This document shows, in pieces, positions 46,656 through 60,686 of a stretch of 64,000 nucleotides of DNA; the stretch's first letter is position 1, and each line of letters begins with the position of its first letter. The DNA is from Micropterus salmoides. Taxonomy: Eukaryota; Chordata; Actinopteri; Centrarchiformes; Centrarchidae. The stretch covers positions 27,025,140 to 27,089,139 of the forward strand of contig NW_024040817.1 of assembly GCF_014851395.1 (NCBI RefSeq). Direction: 5' to 3'. The notes beneath the pieces were generated by a model. That model was not told the DNA's origin, made no database searches, and saw only the letters and a program-made list of their open reading frames with translations. Position numbers and translations under genes: made by a program.

Positions 46656-49600
46656 GCTCTGCAGCAGCTTCTCAAGATTAAAGCGGAGCTACCGTGTACA
46701 TATGAAAAATTCTATATTGACTAAGAATCATATTTTCATTTAATCTCAGTAAGAATTAATTATTAAATGCCTTTTCTCTAATAAGAAAGTGCTGGTGTAA
46801 ACATACCGAAGGACATGGCAAGGCTCCACTTTTCCCAAACTGACACAATATAGGTCCGTCTATCCACAAATGTTGTAAAAGCAGCTTCACAAATAAGAAA
46901 TACAGCACGTTTGATCATGCATGAAGTGCAGAAAACAGGAAATGAGGTAACCTCGGATTCAAAAGACATCCAGCAAAGACGAAACACAATTTGAGTTTCA
47001 TACTTTTCTCTCTGACAACTGAATGGAAAACTTTACAACCCATTTGCCTCCGCCATCACCTCCACTCTGGCGATGTTATAACAACATGCTCACTCAAGCT
47101 GACACGTTTCACACTTATATTTTCTCTGAAAAAAATACACTCCAGAGATACACAGTGCAGGAAAGATGAGTGATGGAGCATCTGAGTGAATGTGTTTCAC
47201 CTAGAGAGGAGACAGGAAATTAAAAGTGAGGAGAACTGATAACAGAAAATGTGTTTGAGCAGTGAATGGGTCTAATTGCTGTAAAAGTCATGACAGAGAC
47301 TGTGTGATGTAATATGTCACAACAAAAAGAGAAAGTAATGGATGGGAAAAGTTAATGGTGAGAGATGAAAAGACAGTAATTATACTAAAGGGTACTGAGA
47401 GAGTGCCGACCTCCACCAAGGCCAATAGCCTGGTCAGCCAAAACTATTAGAATGACAGTATGTCAAAATATGGCTGTGCCTAGCTGAAGCCTCATCACCT
47501 TGGCCGAGCATTTAGTATGTACTTCGTGCAGGTTGGAAAATAAAGAATTCTGCATTAATCCTGAAAAATTACAGCCCTGATTGCGAATTTCCAACATCAC
47601 TGCTGCATCTGTTTCTACAGTGACGTTTGAGGTGGCGGTTATGTTTTATTGTAGGTTTAGTCGCGGCACCCCATTCACTTTACTTACGAGATTAAACAAA
47701 AAAAGCAAAAAATTGGAGTATCACTTGGATCTGCCGACTCTGGCAGCCACTACAAGTGTCAGTCTGTCGACACATTCAGTTGTGATAATGTTGGTGGTTA
47801 GAGTGTAGAGTTGAAGTTAATCCCTGAGCCATGCATCACATGGCACCAAAGGTTTCACTCACTAATCCTCAACTGAAAGCCTCTGTTTGCCGTTTGGCTT
47901 CAGTTCCACAATCAATCAGCAGTATGCAATCTCAGAACTTCCCCCTAATAAACGGAGTATAGTGCTCCCCAACCCCTCGTAACGGGACAAATTGGGGCAA
48001 CTACATTAAAGCTATTGTAGTAAATACAAAGGCGTACATAATCAACAAGTGATCAGTGATCTAGTGTTGGGACATTGACTTCTGGGGCGCTGCACCTGTG
48101 GCAACCTGCAACAGCAGTCTCATTTGTTTGAATGAGGCTGCTGTTGAATGTTTGATTGTTTTATTTGTCGTTCCGAGTCTGGTGTTTGGGATTAAGTTGG
48201 TCCTGCCGTCTGTGACATTGTCATTTGACTACCATGGATGTTGCGAGCTCAAAATGAGATTTGGCCTGTGATGGGACGCACTGCTCCCATTCTTGGCTGC
48301 TTTTTCTGATGGTTCTGGTGACGAGTGACAATGGCAACAGTGATGTTAGCGCTAACTGTGTGCTGTCCTATGTGTGTATGTCTATATTGTATGAATTCCA
48401 TTACTATTTATTTTTGATTGCTGTTGTAAGCCAAATTGCCCATTCGGGACATTAACGCCTGTTGTTGCAATGGCTTGCTCTGGCTCAAACCCCGAATATG
48501 ATTTGAGGATGATGGTTTATAAGTTGTGCAGTGAAAGCCATTAAACATTCTGTGTAGGTATAAAACATTTCCCCAGTGCATTGTAAGAAGTACATTCCCC
48601 TCTTTTCCCATTGTGCTGCTTCTTGATAAAAACAAATTTTATATTGCAAAATGAACTGCCTGGTAATCAACACAATCCATGAAGTGTACATAATATGCAA
48701 CTGAGATCGGCTTCATTGGTGTAATGGATAATAATGGAATCTGAGCACACTGCATTAGTGAGCTGTTATCCATAACAGAATACTTAGGACGATTTAAAAC
48801 TAGAGTTACTTTTTTCTTCCTGTCCAAGACACTGGACCCCAAATCTGCCACTGAATCCCCAATTGTTCACAATGAACATACAGCACAAGCAAAAAATATG
48901 TAGAATGCTTTGGGTAAAAAACTGTGCCTGCCAATGAAAGAACATAATGCAACTGCATCATGGCTTCAAATGGAAATATGTTAGCGTACCAGTGTGTCCA
49001 AGAAAACAAGGATTTTAAAAGGCAAAAAGAAACAAGACACAAGCTGAGTTTGAGGAGGGAAAATGCTTAAAACAAATAAAAAAAATCTGATCCAGCTTTC
49101 ATTACATGCCTACATGAAGCATTCAGTGCTGCAGTTCCTACCAGGGAGGAATATCGATTATTCATATTACTTTAAGACTAACTTAATTTAAGAAGCCTCC
49201 TATTTGAAGGCTGATATTTTACAACCCAAGACTTCCACTGCCTGATCTACGAGACATATGATAAGAGATAAAAAACAATTATGTCTGCAATGTAAAAACA
49301 TTTTAAAGGCAAAAATCAAACCACTTCCGCCTGACAAGTGCAACTTCAAATGTGACTGCGCTACCTCAACCAGCAGTGTTTCCCATTAACTAACGAGACC
49401 ATGGTGGCCGACCATAGTTTCAAAATGAACCGAAAATATTTTTACACATCTCATAATAACATTTCAGACTCTAACGTTGTGTTTTGTGGGCGCTGCTGTA
49501 AGCTCGCACGCTCAGACACTTTGGCCTCCGACTTTTGAGGAAACTGTGAAGTCTTCATGTTAGGCGATACGAGAACCACATACAACATTATTTATCAAAT

Positions 49601-52600
49601 TGGGTCGGACTCTGGTCGGACTTACTGAATTTAATGGGAGGATACGCATGTGAAAACGCCCGGTTTTCAAAATTAAAGTGTCCAAACAGTATGGAAATAA
49701 GATTAATTGTATTATATTCACAGAAACATATTACATGTTTCCAATAAAAGTAAAAAAAAAACAACAACAGAATGTCAGGGAAATTACTTATTCTATTTTC
49801 TATTCTTTGATTTAGGGTTTTTGGAAAAACATTAAATAAATTACAAAGTTCTTCATAGATGGCCTTTCATTTGCACCAAATTAATGCATTTAACTTTAAA
49901 ATGAAAAAAAAATTTATTTTGGGGGGGAGATGGCAAAAAGAGGGACTGATGCACCTGAGGGTGAAGGACAAGCAAGTAATGCTGAAAATGTTTATCAGCC
50001 AGCAGCAGCTAATGTTACGGGGGGGAAGGAGGTAAAAATCATACATCTGCCTCGTGCGGTGGCAATAAAAGTGTCTATGTTCATCTTTTCTCTCCATGCC
50101 CTTATAAATGCATAATCTGTAAGTTCTGTGTATTAAATGTTATTGTGATCGAGTTATTTTTCAAAATAAAATGCTATTAAATAGGCTATATGTCTGGTTA
50201 TTATTTCATTAAAATTAAATGAAATTAAAATGACGAATAATAGATTATGACATGATTTTTACCACCCTGTCTGTCACAATGACAACAAGAAAGTGTAACG
50301 CAACCTCTGCCCTGATGTATCTACTCAAGATGCATCCACACATGACCCACAAACATTAGGATTAGGACGTCATTAGGAGACTTTCATGTGAAATATGGTT
50401 AGAGATGGGGCCCCCAAACAGGCTCAGGAAACAAAAAGAAAGAACCTTGATTCCAAAAACAAAAAAGGAAAGTATCTATTAAACCTTTTGACTTTTTGAT
50501 ATGCAGCTTAATGCTTCTTGAACAACTACAAGATAAAGAACAGAGTGGTTCTAAAGCCAACTAGTAGGGTATAGGTTTCAAGAGTTCTTAAAGCACCATA
50601 CTTTCTCAGTAGTGCCAAAAACCTAATATAACACTTAGAAATAAAAGTGTAGGTCAGCATCAGATTGCACAAATAATTAAATCTTTGACTGTTCAGCTTC
50701 CCCATCGCTCTCCCATGCTCTGTGAGAAATACATCAAGGACAAAAATGCCTTGATGGAGACAATAAGGCAGAAAATTGATTCACCAAAATAAAGGACTTT
50801 TAATTGGCAAACTAACAAACCAAAATAAAAGTCCAGCAGACTTGGAATCAGCCCAATGCAGATTTTTGCTAAAGAACAAAAAACTGTCCGGAAAAATGAC
50901 TAAACCTTTTCACGATGTGCAGGTCAATAAATTATCCGTTTGTTGAGGTTCTTGAGCTAATTATTGTGATTTGCCTCAAACAGTGGTTACCAACACTGGT
51001 CCCTGGGTCCCACAACCCTAACCTGGCACTGTGGATGTACAGTAAATTCATCCATGCTTAGTAGGATGCATCTCAACTTGGGAAAAAGAAACATTATAAA
51101 TAAGCAGGACATCATTATTCGCATGCAGTTAGTTGCCTAAATTCTTCCTAAATTTAGATACAATAAATCGTGTGAATGTGGATATGGGTGCATTTCAAGA
51201 GCTACCTTTAGTGTTTGTAAATAGATTACAGTGGAAAGCTTGAAGAGAACAGAAATAAGAGCAATGTTTTCTCTTTTTTTCTTTCGACAGAAACAAGTAA
51301 GGCAGGAGCAGATCCTGAATGAACAAAACAGAAACATTCACATCACTACCGTATCTTAGCAACAGATGTATGTCTATTTTGTGCCAAATACAAGAAAGTG
51401 GTGAAGCCAGGGACAGAGACTGACAGAACGGCAACTATTAAGCCAGCTCGCGAAGGAGAGGAGGTCCCGCAGAGTCACGTCTAAATCAGGAAGCCGCTAT
51501 ACAACGTCTTCTATAAATCTTAAATTGCCTCTAATGGCCTACTGGGTAACAATACAGTCACATTCTTTTCTCTGTCAGACAGGAGAATTACATTAACACA
51601 GTCTGGCAGACAGTTAGAGGAGGATGTCAGACTTTCTTTTTTTTCCTTCTTTATATAACTGTGGTACAGGGCTTATAACCTGTGTTAACCCAGAATTATA
51701 CACTGTACTTCCAACTGTGAGAAAATTCAAGGTAGGCTCTCACTAGTTAGATATACAGTATTAAACTTCTCATCTTTGACATTTGATGAAAATTTTGATG
51801 TAGTAGTGACGATAACTGTTTGGAAATTTACAAAACGTGTAAATAGCTATATGTGACATAGATTATGCTGCAAGCACAGATTGAGATATTTTAATTTCTG
51901 GTTTTGTGACATTTTATTAAAAAACATTTTGTTGTTGTTTTTTGCTGGTGTTAAAGGGGCATCCATCAATTTTACACATTCAGTTTGTAATGAGCAATTC
52001 CTCTCTAGACCAATAGAGTAGCCTTGGTGGTGTGGGGTTTGAAAGAAGTGGGCATATAGGAAATGGGGGTATTAAGAAAGACCCATAACCCATATAGGAG
52101 ACAAAATGCAGGACATCTTGGCATGTGCTACTTCGATTTTGACCATTCTATTTTAACTCTGTATCTAATGAATAAATTGTTTATATTCTATATATTATTT
52201 TTAATTTGAGAAAATTCCTTTTAGCAAACATCGTGGTTCAAAACACATTGTATAATTGTACAACATAGCTTGCAAGCATGTCTTTCCTGCTTTTAAATCT
52301 TTAACTTTTATGTTGCAGTTCTTTTATTTATACGGGGTTCCCAAAGAAAAACGCGGGTTAGAGAAAAGTCAAGGTAGTGGACAGAAGTGGCCGGTTGCAA
52401 ATGATGTGCTTTATTGGTCAATTAGTGCATGTTGCTGATTTAAACCCATTTCTTAAGAGTCAGAACTTCAACTGATTCGGAAATTCAGAAGAACAATTTC
52501 TTGGTTATTTTTACAAGTCACATCTGAAAGAAAATAGAGAGGGAAGTACAAACCAGTAAGGCAAGGTCGGTGCAGAGGAGTGCAGCATTCAAGCATGTTA

Positions 52601-53665
52601 AATGTAATCTTAACCTGTAAGTACAACACACAACCAGAAAGCGCTGTCAGGGCATCGTCGTGGTTTAAGATAGAGTCATGACCAGGTAAGTTGTGATATT
52701 ACTTGACTATGTCACTACTAGCTTTCTGTGGAAGGACCCCAATTACCTACCTGCCAATTTGAGTCCACAATTCTGTCTTCCTTGCACTCTTCCCTGTTGT
52801 GTTTCCAGCTGTCTAATCATGTGACTCTCCTCTGCAACACTGCCCTGACTGGACATCTAAATATGCAGCGGTATTTCAGGCTTGACTCATTAGCAGCAAC
52901 CAAAGGAGTCAGACCAGGTGACAGACAGACTGACATGTCCAAAAGAGGGAAGAAAATCATCAAGCTGCTGCCTGCTGAGGGCCTGGGTAGTCATGGATAC
53001 TGAGGCACAACCAAGACCACACACCCCAAACAAGTTATGTCCTTTTTTAAGCTCTGACAATCAGAGCAGTGAGGCTCACAGACAGGAAACGCAAGTCTAG
53101 AAAAAATGCTTCAGTGGTCCAACATTAGGACTATTATCTGAAGAAGTCAGACGGCAGGCTGCAATTTTTTTGTCTGCCCAATTGAAGTGTGATGGCTCTT
53201 ATTCTCCATCTGTCCAGTAAAACTTCGGAAGTTACAGTTGAAAATATCTTTTTATTTTTTAAAGCTGATTTTTGGACATGTCAAACTCAGGTGTAACTAA
53301 TAAAACTCAAGAATCACAACACTGAGAGAGCATCGACGGGGAAGAAACTGGAGATGCTGGTCAAATCCACAATATAAAGAAGCCTGTCTTGCTCTTGAAT
53401 TCACTTTCAGTGTAGCAAGGGAGCCTTGTGTCTTTATGAGGAAAGATTTTGGTAGCTTAAGGAAAGATTGACTTTTTTTTTACACCAGAAACTAATGAGA
53501 AATGGATATAAAAAAACAGAACATGCAGTTGCATGCAACATATTCCTAATGTTATTTCAACTTGACTGCTTTTCTCCAGCGTTGCTACTGGTTGGCAAAA
53601 CTAATTCAGTTAAAAAGGCTGTGAAAGTTTATCACCTTCCAAAGCTGAGCAATGTGAGTGTGTGT
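46656..53665. other. 7-kb intron stretch with no feature recognised
   Basis: The largest part of the intron without a repeat I can delimit. Possible single-ended hAT fragments start at 49374 (CAGTGTTTCCCATTAAC) and 50986 (CAGTGGTTACCAACAC). A possible repeat lies at 51953-52090. The open frames (for example 48408-49042 minus, 51137-51434 minus) show no domains. Confidence 0.35.
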
Positions 53666-53673
53666 CACCTGTT

Positions 53674-54371
53674 CAGGGGTGGAAATTAACTTTTTGGCTC
53701 ACCCGCCAATGGGACTGGCCAAACATATTTTTTACTGGCCCAAAAAAATAACTTGCCTTTTTATGTCACGTAAACAGTACTTTTAACGGAGATAATAAGG
53801 TATTCTGTCGAATATAATCTTAAAGACGACACCAGACGACACCAAATTTGAAGCAAAATAAATGTATTGCTATAAAATGTACTTAAGACATAACAGTAAA
53901 TTGTTTTATAAACTTACAAGATGCTTATTTATCATTCAACTTAAATCTCATCACTGCTCACTCTTAATCATGCTTTATCATTCAACTTAAACCTCCTCGT
54001 AAATTTATTTTATTTTATGCTCTGCTTCAGTCTCATTCTTCCCGGGGGAAACGGGAGGGTTGACAGGTATGCACGTTATAGTGGTAACTAGCTAGCTAAA
54101 TGCTAAAAACACTCCAGGTACCCCGAGCACGACTTGATGGCTCCCGACTTAAATTGCCCACCCCCTTACATATGTACGCCAATCAGACACAGAAATTAAC
54201 ATAAACAACCACTAATGAACGCCCCTAATCCGTCTGTTACATGATTTTAGATCCCTTGGTACAGTGGGGACAAATTTAAGTGCGACACACGACAAAAACC
54301 AACGCTGCCTTCCAAGATTTGGCCGCCAAACGCAAGATTTGGCGCTTGGCGGGTGTTAATTTCTACCCCTG
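53674..54371. mobile_element. hAT-like non-autonomous element (698 bp) with perfect target duplication
   Basis: Exact 8-bp duplication CACCTGTT at 53666-53673 and 54372-54379. The termini are CAGGGGTGGAAATTAAC on the left and, on the other strand, CAGGGGTAGAAATTAACA; both continue to a CACCCGCCAA-type motif. The CAGGG start and 8-bp duplication are the hAT signature. The interior has no long frame, so it needs a transposase from elsewhere. Confidence 0.9.
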
Positions 54372-54379
54372 CACCTGTT

Positions 54380-55509
54380 CAATTAATTTCTGTGATCTCT
54401 CTCTCTCTTTCTATGTACCCATATACCTGATGAAGGCTGAACAGACAGGTAAATTAAATATACCAGCGGTAAGCAAAACACTGTGTGGCAGTATATCATT
54501 ATACTAAATAAGAGGACATTTAAAAAAAATAAAAACATTTTACAGATGACCAACCCACTCTGTTTACTACAGATACAACACAACTGCATCTTGGCGATGC
54601 AGACAACGCTAAACTGAGAGCACTGATAAGGATCTGTCCTCTATAGGGCCACAACAGTAGCTTTATAGAGGACAAAGCCTGACAAATAAGGATTCTAAAC
54701 ATGCAAAAAACAATTATTTAAGTATGAAACTCACACTGTATTAGAGAGATACATTACTGAACATTTCACATTACATGCCAAGGATGTACAAAAGACAACA
54801 AAATAATCTATCAGGAGAGATTGAATCTAACAGCGCGGCTCAACTCAGGCCTGTCGTTCAGCAATAAGAGACTCTCATATGTTCACAACTATTCGACCGC
54901 CTGCTGTCTGTTTGAAATTTGTCTCCATGGCGACGAACCAGACCGTCTGGCTTCGGCACGGCTGCACAGATGAATTGGTATGTTATGATAATAGTCATTG
55001 GAGAAGTAAGACCTGAAAATACACAGTGCATCTGCAAGGACTGTGAATGGATTTAGATTCTTGCCAACTGCAATTGAAGTTAAGGATCCTTCTCACCCGG
55101 AGGTGTTTCTGCAAGATGTAGTGGATCAACAGTGAAAGAAGAGAGTGCCAAGACTGAGGACAGGATAGGACTGATAAAGAAAACATGCAATGGTAAATAT
55201 TTCCGCTAGAGAGAGATAGAGAGTTATACGATATCCATGTACCACATTTTACCTTTGAAGGGCTGCTGAAGATAGATAGAAGATAGAAAGGTGGATTATT
55301 GAATGTTAAGGTTTTCTTCCAGCATGTGGGTCAGAAATCTACTCGCATCAAGTCCAAAAAATAGTTTTATTCATTAGTGGGTATCAAATAACAACAAGAC
55401 TAAATTTGATTGCCATGATTAATTAATTTAGAAATAATAAAGAGTGAGAACAACACAGTGTCAGAAAAGCGAAGCAGCAAACATTTGCATATAAAAAATA
55501 GTAGGACAA
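54380..55509. other. no feature recognised
   Basis: Intron sequence with short GATAGATAGA-like tracts near 55210-55290. No gene. Confidence 0.4.
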
Positions 55510-56200
55510 ATGGGTATTGATAGGATTTTATCAATACTACTACTCATCAATACTCCTTATCGGTTTGGTTCTTTGTCGATACTCTTATTGGTTGTCTTTC
55601 ATTACTAAATAAATGCTTTTTTAAAAAAAAAAAGAACATTTAAAATATTCAGAACAGGATCAGCATTGAATATTTTAAATATAGCTAAATGTTTTTCTAA
55701 AGCAGCAACAGTTAAGTTAAAAACAGCAAAGTCGTTATACAAACTCAATATCTCCCTGGAAACAAATCTGAAACACTGAGTGAAGTTTAGAAAGAATGAA
55801 GAACTCAGACATCAGTCAGTATCAGTCCTTCCTCCTGTCCACCTCCTCTTCCCTCTGCTGCTGTGATTCACTGCCTCCAGGTATTGCCGGCAGAGAGAGG
55901 AGCACACGGTTTTTCTCTGCAGCGGAGTTTACAGGAATGTGCCAGATTTTAAGATACGTGGCAAACTAAGCTGAACAGTTAGGCTGCACGTTTTTAGCTT
56001 GATTGTAATTCTCCATTAGCGGAGCTAGCACGCTGTGTGTGTAAAATAGCGGCGGAGGATGAGAGACTGCAGACAGAACAGATTAAAATATTGCTTTCTA
56101 CATGCCAATGCTTGCTGAACAGGTATATTGATAAATTATTGGCTTTTTACTTACAAAAATGTTATTGCGCATACAGTAACGAGTGTAGTTGACGCCAACT
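55510..56200 (-). repeat. dispersed hAT-like repeat, inverted partner of 24.1-24.7 kb
   Basis: AATGGGTATTGATAGGATTT and CAATACTCCTTATCGGTTTG at the left are hAT-type terminal words. AACTAAGCTGAACAGTTAGG and AACAGATTAAAATATTGCTT match the reverse complement of 24265-24385. Confidence 0.55.
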
Positions 56201-56246
56201 TGAGTCATCTCCACTGTGGCTTTCCTGATCTGCTGTCCACTGACTT

Positions 56247-56363
<117 letters not shown>

Positions 56364-56529
56364 GAGAAGCTCAGCCCCGACACAGAGCACAGGGGAAAGG
56401 CAGCAGCGTGATAATAAATTACAACAAAGAGATTCTTTCCTGACTGGGAAGTCAGTTTCTAGATTTAATCGCCTGATGTGGACAATCCTTTTGGTTGAAC
56501 CCTGTTTTGCTTTCTGTTCTGTGTCTCAC

Positions 56530-56735
56530 CTTGGCACACTACTGGGCAGACTGGTCTCACTGGATGGTGTCTGGATCCTCTGCTCCATGCTCAGCGCCTG
56601 AGGCCCGGGCCCTCCTCCTGCTATCTGTCCAGGCTGCTCCTCCTCCTCTTCATCCTCCACCTCCTCATTGCCTGGCTTCTCCTTCCCTCTGCCCTCACTT
56701 TCGTTGTCGCTCTCCTCGCCTAAGATGTCGTCCAC
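56530..56735 (-). CDS. ctdp1: ctdp1 (FCP1) penultimate coding exon
   Basis: Part of the RNA polymerase II CTD phosphatase FCP1, a nuclear enzyme that removes phosphates from the heptad repeats of the largest polymerase subunit so that polymerase can be recycled. This exon is not catalytic; it belongs to the acidic C-terminal tail. On the minus strand it follows an AG preceded by a T-rich tract and opens in frame with VDDILGEESDNESEG, which matches the VDDILGE segment I know from vertebrate FCP1. It runs through an acidic stretch (EEVEDEEEEEQ) and a Gly/Pro-rich stretch, and ends at CCAAG followed by GTGAGA, a good donor. It is 206 nt: 68 codons plus two bases (AG). Those two bases join the first G of the exon at 20500 to give Arg, then GHKRK, as in other vertebrate FCP1 proteins. 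The AT and GT tracts on either side are unusually close. The identification comes from memory of the family plus the frame-consistent splice junction. Confidence 0.9.
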
Positions 56736-57030
56736 CTATTTTAAACAGAAATTTAAAAAAAAAAGGAGCTTTTGAGATATCGTTTTAAGTTTCGGACAGG
56801 GCAAGGTCACCGCATTTTTACCAACAAAGTATATCACGCACCAAAACAATCGGCCAGTTCCACTCTCTACTTTCAGTTTTGCTTGTAGTTTACGTCAACA
56901 TTTTTTAGCATGCATTCACATATGGCAAATTTATCCCAGTCACTGAACCCCAACTAGCTTTGGACTTTCATTATTTTCTATAAGACATCCACTAAATCAA
57001 AGCCAAACTATAATGGAAAAAACCTGAACT

Positions 57031-57555
<525 letters not shown>

Positions 57556-57780
57556 TATACCACTATCGTGTCTTTATGGTAAATATGAAGCTACAGCCAG
57601 CAGCTGGCTAGCTTAGCACAAGCCTAGCGGATTTGTTACCTTTGGACCAAGCTGGCTAGCTGTTTCCCCGTTTGCAGTATTTATGCTAAGATAAGTTAAC
57701 TGGCTGCTGGCGATTGTTTTGTGTTTACTGTACAGAAATGAGAGTGGTATCAATCTCCTGAACCAACTCTCAGCAAGAAA
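57556..57780. repeat. fold-back copy of the GCTTAGCATAAAGACTGGA family
   Basis: The left arm reads GGTAAATATGAAGCTACAGC then CAGCAGCTGGCTAGCTTAGC. The right arm, read in reverse, gives ACAGTAAACACAAAACAATC, then GCCAGCAGCCAGTTAACTTA and TCTTAGCATAA. The arms face each other around GCGGATTTGTTACCTTTGGA. Confidence 0.6.
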
Positions 57781-59144
57781 GGCAATAAGTGTTTTTGCTA
57801 GTGTTCTTTTAAATTTGGATATTAAAGATTAGTCACAATCAGGCAGCAGATTTTGGAGGCCAATGCTAAAAACTTTTAAAAACCTTTACTTACAATAATT
57901 CTTTGTTCTACATTAATGTAACATACGTCTATTATAGCAATTTCTTATTACGCCCAGAAGACATATATGTCCACACTAATATAAGTGATCACCTAAATTC
58001 AGCCAAGCTGGTTAATCAGTCAAGCTCCAAAAGTAACTTTTGCCAATTTTGTTTTTTTTGCCAATTAATGCCACAATGCAGTATGTAGGTAGATATGTCC
58101 AAAACAGCAAGACCACAAACTACAGGCTGAAAAAATAAAATAACTAGAATAAATGATGAGTCACAAAGGAAGTCTTTGTTGCAGAGCTAGGGTAATAGAT
58201 AATGCAATAAACAGGGGTTGATTGATTTTGCCCACCCCCTGCAGATGAAATAATGTTTGAGGTACGGTAAAACTCATCACCTCATGCGGAAACAATCCAG
58301 AGCCAAATATAACAAGACCACCAAGCTCATCAATCTTATATTACTTGAGCAGCTCATCATTTATAATGTCCCAAGGTTACTGATCATTTAGTGCAGGTTA
58401 GCCAATTGCCAGCCATCAGGTCAGTGAAAATCTGAGGTTTATATTGCCACAGCAAATATGCGGCCTATGGTCCACAGGCTAATTAGCAGCATGTAGCTGA
58501 GGGAAAACTGGGATTAATGGAGGGAGACATTCTCTTGGGTCCATAGGCAGGATTATTACTGACATCGTGCCAGGCTCATTAAAGCTGTGTTGTTGGTTAT
58601 TTGGACAGCCATGGAGTGCCTTGGTAAAGGTAGAAGGTAACAGTGCCTGAGGCTCGTCTGGAAATTAAAAAAGGAAAACCTCTGAACATGTCAGTGTTGG
58701 TTGTCCTCATCTTACATTTTCTGAATCAAATTTTGAATGACAATGACCCTGCAGGGCACCAACAATTTACAGAGTAAGATACAGATAAGACCGCAAAAAA
58801 GGGTTTTGTTTGTTACCTACCTGTCAGCAACAAACAATTTAAGATTTCATCATCTTAACAGAGATGATTTTTTCGCACTAAAATGTTTCTCTTCTCGTGG
58901 CATTTTCTCCATCACCATCTCCCTGAGCGCTAACAGAGAACACTATATTCGACCTCGCCTTTATGGCAGTTGCTAAGGATTAAAAGGGATTGTATGTTTC
59001 TGTCAGTACAGTGAAAATATAAAGAGAGATGGACATAGACAAATAAAAGGGGGACATAAGTTTGCTTTCTGACAGCAGATTGGACTACAGGAGAAGTGTT
59101 TATTGAAAGACCGTAACAATGCTCAACAGATATTAAAAAAATGG
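57781..59144. other. no gene recognised; possible conserved non-coding block 58380-58620
   Basis: The 58380-58620 part has balanced composition and homeobox-like words (GGCTAATTAGCAGC, GGGATTAATGG), unlike its AT-rich surroundings. That is suggestive only. Confidence 0.35.
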
Positions 59145-59440
59145 GCCCTATTTTCACATATGTTGGTGTAGAAACAACAAGCACGTACAAAAAGTTTTGG
59201 AATCCATGCAGAAGAAGGCTTCAGCTTGCAGCCATAGTGGCAACATATTCTTTCGGGCAATTACGCCTGTCAAAATTACATCCAGAAAAAGTGGGTTTTT
59301 TTGGCCACATACAGGCTCAGACTGTTATAACAGGTGTCTGACAGCATCATGGAAAGTGACACCTTTGTTTTTAACAAGAAACTGACTCAAGGACAATTCT
59401 CGCTCTGAAATCTCGTAAGAGGTGAGATGTTGCAGGAAAC
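59145..59440 (+). repeat. dispersed repeat shared with 14722, copy 2
   Basis: GGGCCCTATTTTCACATATG, CAGGCTCAGACTGTTATAAC and GACAGCATCATGGAAAGTG, in the order seen at 14722-14910. Confidence 0.6.
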
Positions 59441-59530
59441 GCCGGTGTTAACGACGAAGAAGGTTATTTCTGTGCAAAGACTTTATTTCCTAATGTTACT
59501 CTAACAACAATTTCCTCAACGCTTACTCAC

Positions 59531-59548
59531 CTTTCCACCGTCGTCTCC
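59531..59548 (-). other. candidate ctdp1 micro-exon (weak)
   Basis: On the minus strand TTCATGTTGCAG precedes 18 nt that are followed by GTGAGTAAGC, a near-ideal donor. In phase 0 the 18 nt read GDDGGK and would fit in front of VDDILGEE without shifting the frame. The acceptor tract is only moderately pyrimidine-rich, and such a motif can arise by chance in 7 kb. The site lies just beyond a dispersed repeat, so it could also be repeat sequence. Confidence 0.15.
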
Positions 59549-60686
59549 CTGCAACATGAAGCTTAGACACGGTTGATACATACATACCGCAATGCCCAGA
59601 AGTGAGGAGTACAGAACAATAGTTTCAGTTGTTAAGAATACTCTCCGACAGAACGTCTGAGCAAACAGGGCTTTGTGGAAGGCAGGAAGTGATTTTCATT
59701 TCTTCCACACCTTTTCCCAGGCAGCACTGACAGATACCACTGAGGCACTGTACTGCACTGTACAGTATAAAGCTTCTGATCACAACCTTTTAAAAGCCAA
59801 TCTACAGTTCACTATGTCAGGAAGGGTCTTACAACCTTAGCAGAAATAGAAGTATTTACAATCCCCACAGACAGTGTGGCAACCTTCCCTCAGCATCCTT
59901 TTCCTGGATGTAATCAAAGGCTAAGTAAAAAACCCACCATGACACCTTTCAAAGCACAGCACGGCACCCCCTCAAAGCTAGTTTAGAGTCAGGCTATTGC
60001 TCTGATTATTGCAAGCGGCAAATAGAGTTTAGTACCAGTGTGACTCCAGGGCAGAGAATTTATGTTTGGTTAAATGCTTCAGTTGTTACACTATTGTGTT
60101 AAACACCGTTTCTAACTGCCCCAACTACCCTGTGGATGAGATGTAGAGGACAGAAAAGCACATGTGAAATCATTGTTTGATCATGTGCTAAAAGAAAATT
60201 TATATAATGGGGCCGACATGAATTGACACATCAAAACACACCTTAAAATCCCAGGGAAAGCAGATTAGCCGTTTCCTGTCCAGCAAAGCTTTCACTTCTG
60301 AAATCTAGACATAGATATTTTAACTGCAGAATCAAATCTGGCCTGAGGTGGGACTCACACTGAAAGATTCATGTGCAGCAAAAGAAGCAGACAGTCATTC
60401 ATTTTAAATGAAAGCCAGCAATTAGGAATAGCTGTTACTGTGGGAGCTGTGAACTGCTGTTGGCCAGAGCAATGAGTTTCAACTAGATCAGAGGCCAACT
60501 TCTCTGAAGCTCTGAAGTTCGTTCTGTAACATCTTACTTTGTACTCAATAACTGTTCAACCTTGACAGGTTGGAACCTAAAATATATTATTGATGTTTGT
60601 AATTCGATCCGATTTTTGCCATTGAAAATAGCATTAAAAAAGGTCTCTTTCTATCAGTGTCTTACTTTAAGAACAAGAGTATGGGG
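59549..60686. other. no feature recognised
   Basis: Upstream-intron sequence. No gene or named repeat. Confidence 0.4.

Noticed and set aside
49374..51010. Possible hAT elements starting CAGTGTTTCCCATTAAC and CAGTGGTTACCAACAC
   Set aside because: No opposite ends or target duplications were found, so boundaries could not be supported.
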